64,000 nucleotides of DNA from Medicago truncatula (lineage: Eukaryota; Streptophyta; Magnoliopsida; Fabales; Fabaceae), in contig NC_053042.1 of NCBI RefSeq assembly GCF_003473485.1, positions 2,554,501 through 2,618,500 of the forward strand. Direction: 5' to 3'. The translations under genes were made by a program, and so were the position numbers. Positions within the stretch are counted from its first letter, which is position 1; each line of letters begins with the position of its first letter. This document shows, piece by piece, positions 48,529 to 59,928 of this stretch. The notes beneath the pieces are model-generated. The model searched no databases. It was given only the letters and a program-made list of their open reading frames with translations, and was not told the DNA's origin.

Positions 48529-51500
48529 CTAGCTTGCAGCAGCAAGACCTGCATCCATCACAAGCTGCTCTGTCAATGCTGAGAGACGAGCAACTCCTGC
48601 TTTTACCACAGCCAAACAATCAATGCAATTGATATTTGTGATTAAATTGAGGTTAATATCATTGTTATTTTGCATGAGACTGGTATAGCTATCAGCTTCA
48701 ACGCTCGGCATGGCCTTGTTCAAAAGTTGTTGACTCATTTCTGCAAGTTTCTGTAGAGTGCTAGTTGCAGCTTCAACTTCATCTTCAAGCTGAGCTGCCT
48801 CAAGCTGAAGCTTCTCAATTGCCAAGTCATCCATAGTTTTCTCGGCGATTCTCTCCTGCGTCATAGCATACACCATTTTATGATCATTAGCATCTTCTGT
48901 AGCCATGTCCTTAGCTTTTCTCAACTCTTCCTCTTTTGCATCCAATCTTGCAAGAGTCATTTTAAGCTCCTCATCTTTAATTGTTAGAGCTCTCTGTGCA
49001 GCAAGAACTTCCATCTCCTTGGTTTTTAAGTTTTCCTTGGCCAACTCGAGCACATTCTCCAGCTGTTTTTGTTGCCAACTCAATTCACTAGTAGGGTCCT
49101 CCGAAAGTGGCATCATTAATTGATCACCCAATTCATTTAGCGGTCTTGATGAATTGATGTCTTCATTCTTAATGGAAGCAACGAGTTTGTTTGTGAGATC
49201 TAAAACTCGTCCAACCACAGTTTCGGCCTCAAAAGCCTTCAGGCTTGTATTATTCAACTTATTTTGGATTACCTTCACATGCTCATCTTTCTCCCTTAAC
49301 ATATTGGTTGCTTCAATAAGCTGTGTTTCTTTGTCATTCATAAGCATCTTAAGATCAGAGATTTCCTGGTTTAGTTCCACCAGCATCTTCCTAGCACTGG
49401 AAAGTTCCAAGTCTTTCTCCTCCAAGAGAGCCTGAAGAGAAGCCTTTTCAGTTTTCAATTCCTGGATTTGTAGTTTAGCATCAACAAGCTCTGACTCTTT
49501 GACATCAAGAAGGGCACTTTTTTCCTTAAATTCAGCACTTTTTATATCTAATTCCTCTTGAAGCAAAGCCATTTCTTGGACAGCCTGCTCCAAAGAAGCT
49601 TTTTCTTTCTTCAGCTCCTCCTGCAACTTCTTCATGAGCTCCTTCTCTACGGACAAATCCTGTTCGAGTTCTTTATTCAAAGCTTCTGCGACACTAAGTT
49701 TTGTTCTTTCATTCTCAACTTCTATTTGGGCATCTTTCAAATTTTCCATGTACAACATGACACTTTCCCTTTGGTCTGCAAGTTCAGCCAGCTGCTGTTC
49801 CAACAACCCTTCTTGTACTTGCATTTTGTACCTAGAAGATGCAAGCGATTGCTGAGACGAAACTAATTCAGACCTGACATCGCTGAGAAGCTTCTTCACC
49901 CTTCTGAAATCCTCTAGCGTTTCACTACGCTCCTGTGCATGCTTTGAAGCCTCCTCTTCTAGTCTCTTAAGTTCCTCCTGTGTTAACAACCACTCCATCG
50001 CCTGCTTTTCCAAAGAGGCCTCTGCAACCTTGAGTTTTTCTCCTTCAACATCCCTTGCAGCAACGGATAGACGTAGTTCTTCTTCTCTTTGTTGTACAAC
50101 ACTCCGTAGTTCTTGAAGCTCAATTTCTTGTTTCTTCACGACCTCATTTGCTTCACTCAGAAGCTGAACCTTTTGTCTAAGCTCAGAATCAACATAAGCA
50201 GCTTCTTCACTCTTCTTAGCCAAACCAATCTTCATTTTCTCCATCTCTTCTTCCTTCAAAGACAGCGCATCCCGTAAACCATCAGTTTCACTATCACGAT
50301 CTCTAAGCCGGAGCTTCAATTCCTCTACCTGTCCAGCTTGAGAAACCAAACTAGCCATTGCCTCCTTCATCTCATCTTCAAGCCTCTCATACTTCTCGCG
50401 AGCAGCCTTAATTTCACCCTCTTGGCGCTCTAATTCCTCTTTAGCATCCTTCAACTTTCCATTCTCCAACAAAACAGTTCTCTCCACTTCCTGTAAATGA
50501 TCCTCCTTCTCCTTCAATTCCATGAGCGCAGACAAAAGATCCGACTCAAAATCACGAAGATCTGGTTCCTCTCCTATCATCCGGTTGTCCAACTTCTGTG
50601 TCTGCTCAAACAACCTCTCGAGAAGCCTAGCAGATTCCGGCGCTCCATAATTGTTAAAACTAGGTCTATTGTCATTCAACACCGATTTAACAGTAACACC
50701 ATTCCTTAACCAACAACCTTTTCTTCCTTGAGTCACAACAAAATTTATTTGGCTACGAAGTTTCCTATTGTACCTAAGAGAGCACAACAACTGCACACAC
50801 AAACAAAACCATTCCAAATAATATTCATCATTAATATTCCAAACCTATGCATCAAACTTGCATTAAAAACTTTGATTAGTCACTAATCTCATTAAATTTC
50901 CATAAGTATACATAATATAGAACCTTTAGTCACTAATCTGGTCAAATCTCCATAAATATACATAATTTAGAACCTAAAAGCACAATAAATTCACAGAAAT
51001 AACGCACAACCATTCCACATCTCACAACTTAATTTTTTTTATTAAGCACTCATTAATCCCTTTGAACAATGAGATGTGGAATGACAAGTTGATTTTGACA
51101 TGTTTGGTTGCTCTCGAGAATAATTTATTTTGCCGCTAGAATCAATTCTAAGAATTAATTTTTACACTCAAATTTATTGTTAACTCTTTTTTTCGCATGA
51201 ATGTATTCAATCATAAACACCACTTCACCTTCAAGTTACTCTTAGTTAGAGTCAATTCTACAGAATCAATCAAATTTACAAATCAATTCAGTCAAAATTA
51301 ATTTTTGTCCCGACAGATACAAAACACTAACTGAAGTAACAGTAGCACAGTCCGTAACAGGAATATTATTAATTTAAAATTTTATTTTTACAGTTTTTTC
51401 GGTTGAATTTTGCACAAATCTTAACAAGACTATTGAATGAATCTACAACATCAATAAATACAATGAAGTATTCATTAATTAACAACTAATCCAGTTGAGA

Positions 51501-51741
51501 TTCAAATAGATTAGATTATATAAATAAAGTAGCCGTAAATCACACAGTCCGTAACAGAAACAGTATTAACTTGAAAAAAATTCATAAATTTTTGCTCAAA
51601 AGTGTTAAATTTACGATTATATACAACGTACATAAAAACTAACGTAGGAAACAAAAAAAAAAGGTATATAGAAAAAGAGGAACGAACCTGTGAATAGGAA
51701 GGAGAAGAGGTAGGACGAAGCGAAGATGCAGAGAAAGTCAT
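48529..51741 (-). CDS. PII1/MRC-like plastid coiled-coil protein
   Basis: Two coding exons on the minus strand: 51688-51741 (18 codons, MTFSASSLRPTSSPSYSQ) and 48529-50790. Splicing uses GTTCGT and TGCAG, and the product is 771 residues. The single long frame extends to 50817 only because it reads into the intron, so its apparent Met start there is wrong. The N-terminus is Ser/Arg-rich, fits a chloroplast transit peptide, and leads into RYNRKLRSQINFVVTQGRKG. Residues from about 60 to about 690 are almost continuous heptad-type coiled coil rich in Glu, Leu, Lys and Gln. The C-terminus has VKAGVARLSALTEQLV. This matches the Arabidopsis myosin-resembling chloroplast protein PII1/MRC (At4g32190, memory), which works with starch synthase 4 and PTST2 in starting starch granules. 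No motor or enzyme domain is present. Confidence 0.9.
51088..51330. repeat. MITE-like element, family shared with 41260-41545
   Basis: Starts near TTGACATGTTTGGTTG and ends TTTTTGTCCCGACAGATACAAA. AGAATCAATTCTAAGAATTA and TCGCATGAATGTATTCAATC correspond to words in the 41.3 kb element. It lies within the intron between the two coding exons of the PII1-like gene. Confidence 0.45.
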
Positions 51742-54500
51742 AGCAATAGCGAATAAGGTGCAAAGTGCATTTACAGAAGGAAGAAGAAGATTCCAGAAAC
51801 AACAGCACGCTACCAGCGTTGGTTTTCAGAGACGAAGAAAAAGAAATGTTAATAAAGAAAAAAAAAAGTATGTCGATGGAGGGAAAAGTAATGGTGAAGG
51901 ATTATTATAGAAAAAGAAAAAAGAAGAGCCACAAAAGTTTAGTACTAGTAGTAATTAAGAAGAAAAAATTCTCAGGTGAGGTGTGAGGGAGGGGTTTTGG
52001 ATAGAAATGAGTAAAACCTGACGTGTCCCTCCTGCTCACCAAAAAGCCATCCATCACTTGTACAAACAAATAATTTGTCATATTTACGTTATCCTTTTCT
52101 CACCTCAAATAATTAACATATGCATATTTTATTTATATTTTAATTACACTACATTAACTTACCTATCAATTATTCGTTCCATTTCTACATCGAATAGAAA
52201 AGTAGAAGTTGAAAGAATCTTTAAATCCATTGTTTGAAGTTTTAGGTAAGAGTATGCCGTCTCTCTCATTTGTATGGTTGATCTAACCTCAACAACACTA
52301 ACGTGAAACTTAAATCTAATACTTCCATCAACATTTGGTGTAAAAAGAAAAATACTTCCACCAACATTAATCTAAGTGAAATTAAACTTGTCTTTTAAAC
52401 AAGATCTTAGGTTTAAATTTAGAGGGTGAAAAATATGTGGTTGAAAGGAGTGATTTACTAAATATATTTAGATGATTTAAGTTGATGTAAAACTTTAATA
52501 ACTTGGTATAGGAGATCTAATAAAAAAAACTTGGTATAGGATATATATTTCTTCTAACAAAAATATCTTTACAACAAAGTGACAAAATAAATATTCATAT
52601 ATTTTCTTTGAAATGTAATGATCTCAAACATTTTTTTAATGATATTTAAATTAATAAAATGTAAATCAAGTTGTTTGGGCTTCACTGGCAAGGAGCTCCT
52701 TCCAAGGACGTATTCGGAGAATACCGGGTTCGATTTTCGGGGAAAACAACGCTTGGCCAGTGCGCATGCCTCTACTCACGAGTCAGATTAGCCGTCCATC
52801 TTTGGTGGGTCGGAAACCGGTACGAAAGAAAAAAAAATTAATAAAATGTAATTTTTATAACTTCAAAATAACAAATAAATAAAGAGTAGGTTTTTTTGTT
52901 TTATAAATTACAAGACCACTTAAATTATGCTTTTTCTTTTCTTAACTTTTTTTGACAAATTTTTTGAAGTTAAAATCTAACCAACCACATATACGGTAGT
53001 TGACAAATTTCGACCATAAATTAATTTAATGAAGAAGAAGTAAATTATGTGAGCACAATGAGTTTTCAAAATATATGGTGACCAATTTGAATGTGGAAAT
53101 TGGTCGACGTTAAGAAAAACCATTGCCCGAACACGTGTAGTTGTAATTCCACCAATCCGTTGACGTTGGTTTGGCTTGATCTACACTTTCCCTTAGTGTT
53201 CTAGTGGTTGTAATTGTAACACTGTGGATATATGGATTGTTTGTGGATATATAGATTTTTTTTGGTTACATTGTGGATATATAGATATGAATAAGCATGT
53301 AATATTGCATTTATTTATATTGTAATTATCTTGTGTGGAGCTATCATATTCATAGGACCAGAAAAGAAAGAAATAGAGGCCAGGGTTCTTGGACTTGGAC
53401 CCCATGCCACCTTGTTGTCCATGTTCAATTTTGTGGGTAAGGATTTTCCAACAAAAGCCATTAGAAATATTTTGAAATACATCGTCTTTATATAAGTCGG
53501 TTAAATCAGACAAAAATAGTTTATAACTACCTATTGACACGCTTAAACATTATTTTGATGCAACAATTATAAATATCCGATCATATTCACAATAATATTA
53601 TCTAATTTTTATATTGTTGTAATGTATTCTTGCAAAACTTGTAAACTTGTTTGTAAGGGTATGAAAATCTTTTTTTTTAGAAACTAATAAATTCTTTTCA
53701 AGTTTTATCTTTTTCATACGCGGAGATTAGTTTTTTTCAATGCACTGCAGCTCATCCAATTGTCAAGGATGATGTAATGTAGAATCTAACGATTTGTGCA
53801 AAGATATTGAGTGTAAATCAGCGCCAAATATAAATGTTATGTCATTTTAGTTATAGATTTAATAACAAGATAATGTGACACTGTTTTTCACCTACGGAAT
53901 ACAAAACGGTCATACCTAATAATATGAGGATCCAAGGGACAACGATCACTAAGTGGTAATCAATGTTCACAAACCAAAGGTTGTTGATGCCTTAAACCTT
54001 CACCGTGAGAGTTTGGGGTGAGATGATTATGTATATACCATCTCATCACCCACTTTGCTCTTTCGTGGAAATATGCTCACCATGTCGATTAAGAATCGGT
54101 AAAATATGCGGTAAGTGACAAACAGATTAAGGAAATATATGAATTTCTCTATCATTGAATCACAGAGTTAATTCTTGTGTTCTATAACTAATTAAGAAAG
54201 TTATAAAAACTATCGTTATAGTTTTTGATATGTATAAGAGTTTTAATCCTAACATATAACCTAATGAAATCAAAGTTGAATGTACAATCTCGAAAGATAA
54301 ATTTTACAGACATTTATCTGTTGTTGTGACCGGAATGCCTATCGACATGGGAAGGGAGGCAACCACAGATCTTGGAGTAGTTTTTGCAACATAAGTGTGG
54401 TTAAAGAGTGTCCCGGAGGCACTCGTTAACATTTCCCTTATTTTAATAACATTTTTGAGCATGTTGTAGATTATTGAGCCCACTTGTGTACCATTAAGGT
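51742..54500. other. PII1-like promoter and intergenic DNA
   Basis: The PII1-like leader and promoter should occupy about 51742-52050. The rest is AT-rich. A SINE is listed at 52665-52834. Near 53215-53290 the words GTGGATATATGG/GTGGATATATAG repeat three times. No gene is recognised. Confidence 0.4.
52665..52834 (+). mobile_element. tRNA-derived SINE of a third family
   Basis: The body of about 170 bp starts TCAAGTTGTTTGGGCTTCAC, has an A-box-like GGGCTTCACTGG, a B-box-like GGTTCGATTTT (52727-52737) and an A-rich end (GAAAGAAAAAA). It is flanked by an exact 17-bp duplication, AAATTAATAAAATGTAA, at 52648-52664 and 52835-52851. Confidence 0.85.
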
Positions 54501-54504
54501 ACCA

Positions 54505-54634
54505 ATGGTATATATCATTTGCCAATTAGAGTGTGCCACCTACCAATGTTACATTACCAATGCTTTATTTGATATATTTTTTAAAGGGTGTGCCATGTGG
54601 CACATTCTAATTAGGCAATAGTATATATCATTAT
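54505..54634. repeat. Fold-back MITE-like element
   Basis: The left arm ATGGTATATATCATTTGCC, AATTAGAGTGTGCCACC is mirrored by the right arm GTGGCACATTCTAATTAGGC, AATAGTATATATCAT. The arms are about 38 bp. Non-coding. Confidence 0.75.
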
Positions 54635-55315
54635 GTTACACAAGTGCTATCCGTCAGCGTACTTTGGATGTTGGAACTTAATTTGATGTCTTTGCATGCT
54701 CTTGCTTCACTCATAAAAAAAAAAATAGTGGTATTTATAGAAAAAAGGCAAAAGAGAAACCAATTAATAATTAGATAAGAGAACAAAAATCACACTATGG
54801 TTTCCAATTATATTACATGATGTTATCATAAAGGAATCTCCTAGAGAGTTTCTTTAAAAGAAAAAATCTCCTTGAGAGTTGGTCACTATAATTAACTTTT
54901 ACAATTTATTGTACTAATTATTCACTCTTTTATATTTGTGCATTTTCTTAACAAACTCCAAAAAGACATAATGAATATTTGCACTGCTTTTCCTCTTCTT
55001 TGTATCCCCCATTCCTTTCATTTTCCTATTTCTTTGTTTTTCTCTCCATCACATTTTCAAATTCGAACCCATTCTGCATACCCATTTTTAGCGTTCCATT
55101 TCTTTGTTGTTGCACATTTTGTGCTATAATTTTTTCCGACGTATTATAGGTGGATATGTTTATAAACGAGGTTATGACAATTTTGTTCATAAATTTACAC
55201 ACAAGAACTTAATTCACATACACCTCAATTCACACAGGTGAGCTTGGTTCGCATATGATTTTCTGATATAAAAAAAATATCAAAAATAGTAAAAATATCA
55301 ATTAGAATGAAGATA

Positions 55316-55546
55316 CTCTTAATATGTACACTTCTTTGTACTATTCTAAAAATTTTCGGTTAACCAAATATATGGTCTGTGTGACTACATTTTTTTCAAT
55401 TGCGTGACCACTATTTTTCCACTTAGTTAACCAAATAAATTCTAGAAAAATAGTGGTCACGCAACTCAAAAAATATGGTAACACAAACCATATACTTGGT
55501 TAACTTAAATTTTCCAGAGCGGTACAAAGGGTGTACACATTAAGAG
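55316..55546. repeat. Large fold-back element (231 bp, arms about 104 bp)
   Basis: The left arm is 55316-55419 and the right arm 55444-55546. Matching blocks are CTCTTAATATGTACAC/GTGTACACATTAAGAG, GGTTAACCAA/TTGGTTAACT, TATGGTCTGTGTGACTAC/GTAACACAAACCATA and TTGCGTGACCACTATTTTTC/GAAAAATAGTGGTCACGCAA. The loop is only about 24 bases. No protein. It is either a MITE that has stayed very symmetrical or a young inverted duplication. Confidence 0.85.
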
Positions 55547-56394
55547 CGTTAACGTATCATTGCTGTATCAATTATAGTAATTTTCAACATGAATGATGCT
55601 ACGAACATACTTGATGAGAATATCTCATATAGTAGTTTAACATCATTTAAGAGCTAGTTTTGAGTCTTTTTAGGAAGTTTTCAATTGTTTTAGTTGAGTT
55701 TTTGTAAATAAAAAAATGGGCGAGCAAAATGAAGAATAAGACGTTGAAACATGCCAAAATCATCCAAACTAGACAACTTTGTGGTCATGCTATACTTTTT
55801 ACAAGGATGTCAACATGATTTCTTGAGGTATAGTCACTACGAACGTTTTAGTGAGGCGAAATGGGACAATGGATGAAGAATTGCAGAGAAGCCATTAATG
55901 GAAGAAGCGCAATGTGTTCTATGAGCCACGTGATGTGTCGCACGATAAGAAGGAAAAACATGATGTACAACTATTGTCCATGACGTGACGCGTGCTTTGA
56001 TCCACATATCACCCCATCATGAAGAATTGTGAAATGGATCACCACTGCCATGGACGCGACATGCAGAAGTTGGTGTACGTCGCACACATATTGTTATAGA
56101 AATTTAGGATTTACACGCCTATAAATATCGAGGACTTGCCTCACTTGAAAAACACGCTTGAACGACCAGAGAAAGGTGAAAATCACGATTTAGGAAGGTT
56201 ACCATTGATCGGAGGCGTACGGAGGCTAGGTATCGACTAACGATGATTACGATTCATATACTTTTGTTTTTGTTTAGAACAACATGAGTAGTTAAATTTT
56301 TAGGGTTAGGTCATGAAGACGACCCTCTCTGTAACTACTTGAAATGTGTAATCTATTGGTCTATTTGAACACAATTACTTTATATATGTTTTAA

Positions 56395-56580
56395 GAGTCT
56401 TGTTAACCAATGCCCTTAGGGCACTAGTTAAGGATTCAAATATAGAAATAATTTACAAGTTTTATGTAGATATAGTTATTTTTTAAAGTTTCAATGTGTT
56501 GAATACATCATTCCCAAGATAAAATTTCCTTTTTAAACTTCTTAACAAGTGTCCCAAGAACACTTGTTAACATTTCCCAT
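56395..56580. mobile_element. MITE with GTTAACNAGTGCCCT-type ends
   Basis: The left end CTTGTTAACCAATGCCCTTA, GGGCACTAGTTAAG and the right end CTTAACAAGTGTCCCAAGAA, CACTTGTTAACA are inverted complements, and each end is itself palindromic. Single ends of the same type are seen near 54405-54440 and 60290-60330. Confidence 0.65.
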
Positions 56581-56697
56581 GTTTTAATTCGTTTATAATT
56601 TGTTCTCAATGATTTTTGTGCGTCTACGGATGTCCAATAAATTATCCAATTTCAATTGACCGCTAACCTCGACTGTTGCAATTTGCACTAGTTATTA

Positions 56698-56999
56698 CTC
56701 ACTTCGTCCCGTAATAATTGAACCATTTGCCAAAAAATATTGTCCCAAAAAAATTGGCCCATTTCACTTTTCAATACAACAATAATTACTTTTTTCCAAA
56801 TATAACTCTAGTTAATACTACTTTCATCACTCTCAATTCAATATATTCTACTTTGCATTTAGGATAAGAAATAATGCACCAATACTTAACAAGACACTCA
56901 AAACTATTTTTCTCTCTCTTTCATTTATACATTTTTTCTTAATATGTGTGAAAATAAAAAAAGGCTTAGATATAATGTGAGAGAGGGAGTATTTGTTAT
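56698..56999. mobile_element. Stowaway-like MITE
   Basis: TA target, left end CTCACTTCGTCCCGTAATAA, right end GAGAGAGGGAG followed by TA. About 300 bp, non-coding. Confidence 0.6.
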
Positions 57000-57077
57000 A
57001 ACTACAATAATTATTTCTATTTAATTTCCTCCCATTAAACTTGTTCCCTGAAAGTCGTCATGAGTTTACAAAGAGAA

Positions 57078-57250
57078 ATGATATTTGAACAACCATTTTT
57101 TACAACTTTTGTGACAACTTTCTCTCTCATAGTCACATTATCCTTTTACTTTTTCTCTCTATTGTTTTGATTTTTGTGTCACTACCTCATTTTCTTTGTA
57201 AAATTTTGGTTGTCACAAAAGTTGTCATATGCATGGATGTTCAAATAACA
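57078..57250. mobile_element. MITE, uninterrupted relative of 41937-42270
   Basis: Left end ATATTTGAACAACCA; right end GGATGTTCAAATA. Internal inverted words ACAACTTTTGTGACAAC and GTTGTCACAAAAGTTGT are present. It serves as the empty-site homologue for the SINE at 42001. Confidence 0.7.
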
Positions 57251-57368
57251 CAACTCGTTTACAAATGTCCATGTCTTAATATGATCCGACGATTAAACCA
57301 TGGACACCGATTGTCCAATTGGTTGCTTTTGTTTTAATTGTTCTAGGTTTATTAATAGAAAATAATTA

Positions 57369-57663
57369 CTCCATCCGTTCCTTTATAATTGTCACTTTTG
57401 CATAAATTTTTTGTTTCTAATTAACTGTCACCAATACTAAATTTTAATTTCGTTTTCAAAGTTCAATGTATCATTAAATGTGGCTTTACCTATATTACCT
57501 TTATATATTTATTGCAGAGAGTGAAATATATGAAATGAAATATTAAATAATTAAGGTTATTATAGAAAAAAAGATAATTTATTATATCAAAAGTAGTAAA
57601 AATATTTATTATCTTGATATGTGTAAAAAGTCAAAATGAGACAATTAAAAAGGAACAAGGGAG
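57369..57663. mobile_element. Stowaway MITE
   Basis: Flanked by TA on both sides (57367-57368 and 57664-57665). The left end CTCCATCCGTTCCTTTATAA, TTGTC is the inverse of the right end GACAATTAAAAAGGAACAAG, GGAG. Terminal inverted repeats are about 25 bp, typical for Stowaway (Tc1/mariner-derived). Confidence 0.78.
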
Positions 57664-57797
57664 TATTATAGATTAGTGACAATTTTGGTGCGTATTAACT
57701 CCTTTATACGATTAACGGCCCTAGGCCTAGGAACCTAGTGAATTTTGGAGCAAATTACACGGATGGTAATATGTTTTAGTCCCACCAATACTTACTA

Positions 57798-58063
57798 CTC
57801 TCATCTTACAATAATTGTCTTTTTTTTTTTTTTTTTTTCTTAAAACAATTGCCACTTTAAAATATCAATGCAATATTTATTATTTTTTTCCATTATTATA
57901 TTTTTATTTATTGAATTTCATTCAACTTAACTACTCCACTAACTACAATTAATAATTGTATTTAGTAAATGATATTAATTTTACCATTGAAATCAATACA
58001 ATTAATCATTATTTTAATAATCGTACACAAACTTTAAACGACTATAATTTAAAGACGGAGGGG
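57798..58063. mobile_element. Stowaway-like MITE, diverged
   Basis: TA target, left end CTCTCATCTTACAATAATTG, right end ATAATTTAAAGACGGAGGGG then TA. A poly-T run lies just inside the left end. Terminal repeats are imperfect. Confidence 0.5.
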
Positions 58064-58604
58064 TACTTTAGAACTAGAATAGATATTACACACATACTAC
58101 ATGAACTATTTAAAACAAGAATAAATGTTACATGACTAAAATTTCATCAATAAGCTATTACTACTACTTAAGTGTTTTTTTTTTTTGAACTGCATTATTA
58201 TAGTAGTACTATGTAACTAGATTCAATTCCCTATTTACAGAACATACAGCGAACAATACAGAAGTCAGAACAATAAGTCTCATTATAACTGCTATAGTGG
58301 TCCAACTCCAACAACGTGAAAAGTGATTGGTTTGTTATTGCTGATTCTGAGTTTGCATTGGGATCAATGGCATCTGAATTTCAGTTATCATCATATTCAT
58401 ACATAGCTCTCACAAGGAGTCACCTTCCACTCAGAGTGATCTTAAACTTCTGCATTATCTCAGTGCTCAACTTCCTATAAATGTCACTTTTTTTTTCAGA
58501 AATAATAAAAAATGTGGGGTATAAAAAAGAAATGAAATATTTCCAAATTTTATATCAACTTTAATATTTGAGCAACAGTTATAATATGGGATAACACTTG
58601 GGGG

Positions 58605-58712
58605 ACATAGAGTTGAGTGATATTGACTAATCACAATATCACAATGCTTGTGAAAAAGAGAAACACAAATATTATGATTGGCCAATGTCACCAATATCAT
58701 CCAACTCTATGT
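58605..58712. repeat. Fold-back MITE-like element
   Basis: ACATAGAGTTGAGTGATATTG at the left is mirrored by CCAATATCATCCAACTCTATG at the right. ACTAATCACAATAT and ATTATGATTGGCC continue the pairing. 108 bp, short loop. Confidence 0.75.
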
Positions 58713-59685
58713 TCTATAATATGGTCCAAACTTTAGTATAGTATATACACAATTGGCTCAACATTCACACACGTTTCGTGCTTAATTTCTTTAACATTTT
58801 TTTAAATAGGTTTTCCTTTAACATATTTAGGTGGCAATTGTAAAGTTACACACATTGAGTTACGTATACATAGCATTGGCCCATGATGGCTATATATAGC
58901 CACACATGCATAAGTAGTGGCTTGATATTATTATTATTTTTTGGCTTATTATAACAAAGTTATTTTTTTCTTTCTGATTTGTTCTTTAGTGTAAAGTCGA
59001 TAAAAGGTTTGGTTCTGAAGATTACAATCTTAACGACAGAGTCACAAGATATGTTTGTTGCAATTGAGCCAAAGTGTCTAACACCACACAGTACCTGCCG
59101 GTTACACTGTAACATTGGCAATTTATTGACATCATAGAAAATAGATGGGAAATTTGAAGAAAAAATAGGAAGAAAAAAATAAATATTATTATTACTCAAC
59201 AATTTTTTATTATGTTTATTGATGATGCTTGTTGATTTATAATTTCCAAAAAATTCAATTCAAGGAATTGAGTTCTTCTTCGTTATGCAGTGAGATCTCA
59301 ACCGTTGGATGAGATCATCTAATCATCTGGTCATTGTTTAATGACTAAGATCTGCACGTTTGTTGTGAATCCAGATCCGTAATTCGAGGATGCTTCCAAT
59401 ATACACCTGAAATATAAAAAACTTTGAAAAAAACCCCAAAAATCAAATAAAAAGTAGAGAGAGAGAGCAAGTGCAATAATAAGTTATGACCAAGTGCAGT
59501 TCTAAACTATGTTCAAGTGATTCATGTACCAAAAACTGAAACTAAAACATAAAAATTGATATGTTCGTGCGTGTGTATAGAACATACATACATATGTGTG
59601 TGTCTAGAGACTAGAATTGGACGACATAGAAGGACATGATATATAAATAAGAGCAATTCATAGAAAAAAAGAACCAGATCATCAC
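58713..59685. other. Intergenic DNA downstream of MIR396
   Basis: No protein gene is recognised. The part nearest the hairpin (about 59280-59685) probably belongs to the 3' part of the MIR396 primary transcript on the minus strand. Confidence 0.35.
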
Positions 59686-59781
59686 AGTGATTTTCCACGA
59701 CCTTCTTGAATTGCGCTAATTGAAATTATGTTGCATTGAGAAACCATGCAATACAGTTCAAGAAAGCCGTGGAAAACCACT
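59686..59781 (-). ncRNA. MIR396: MIR396 family microRNA precursor
   Basis: On the minus strand the predicted 21-nt mature miRNA is the complement of 59754-59774. It begins TTCCACGGCTTTC and ends CTTGAACTG, identical to miR396 except for G instead of A at position 7. The opposite arm (about 59692-59713) pairs with it. Counting from the base of the stem, 28 of the first 29 positions pair (three G-U wobbles beside Watson-Crick pairs, plus one C-A mismatch). The loop includes a small TTGCAT/ATGCAA stem. The plus-strand transcript would also fold but would give a product much less like miR396, so the minus strand is the gene. miR396 represses GROWTH-REGULATING FACTOR mRNAs and so limits leaf and root cell proliferation. 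No protein-coding frame lies here. Confidence 0.92.
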
Positions 59782-59928
59782 AAGAAGACCATCCATAAAT
59801 TAATGAACTCTCTTCTATATGTGAAACAGTTTTCTTAGAATAGAAAGAGAGAGAATGAGAGAGAAAAGTGAGGAGGTGGAAGAGAGTGAAGGAGTACATG
59901 GATTGCCTAACTGTTGATGACTGCTCGA

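Noticed and set aside
49154-49866. Antisense Ser/Phe-rich frames opposite the coiled-coil gene
   Set aside because: They mirror the Glu/Lys/Leu-rich codons of the PII1-like gene and have no independent support.
53193-53540. 115-codon minus-strand protein
   Set aside because: Low-complexity Tyr/Ile/Asn-rich reading of AT-rich DNA, with no domain, splice context or promoter seen.
59692-59774. MIR396 on the plus strand
   Set aside because: The plus-strand hairpin would release TTCCACGACC...-type product, which departs from miR396 at several more positions. The minus-strand reading needs one change only.
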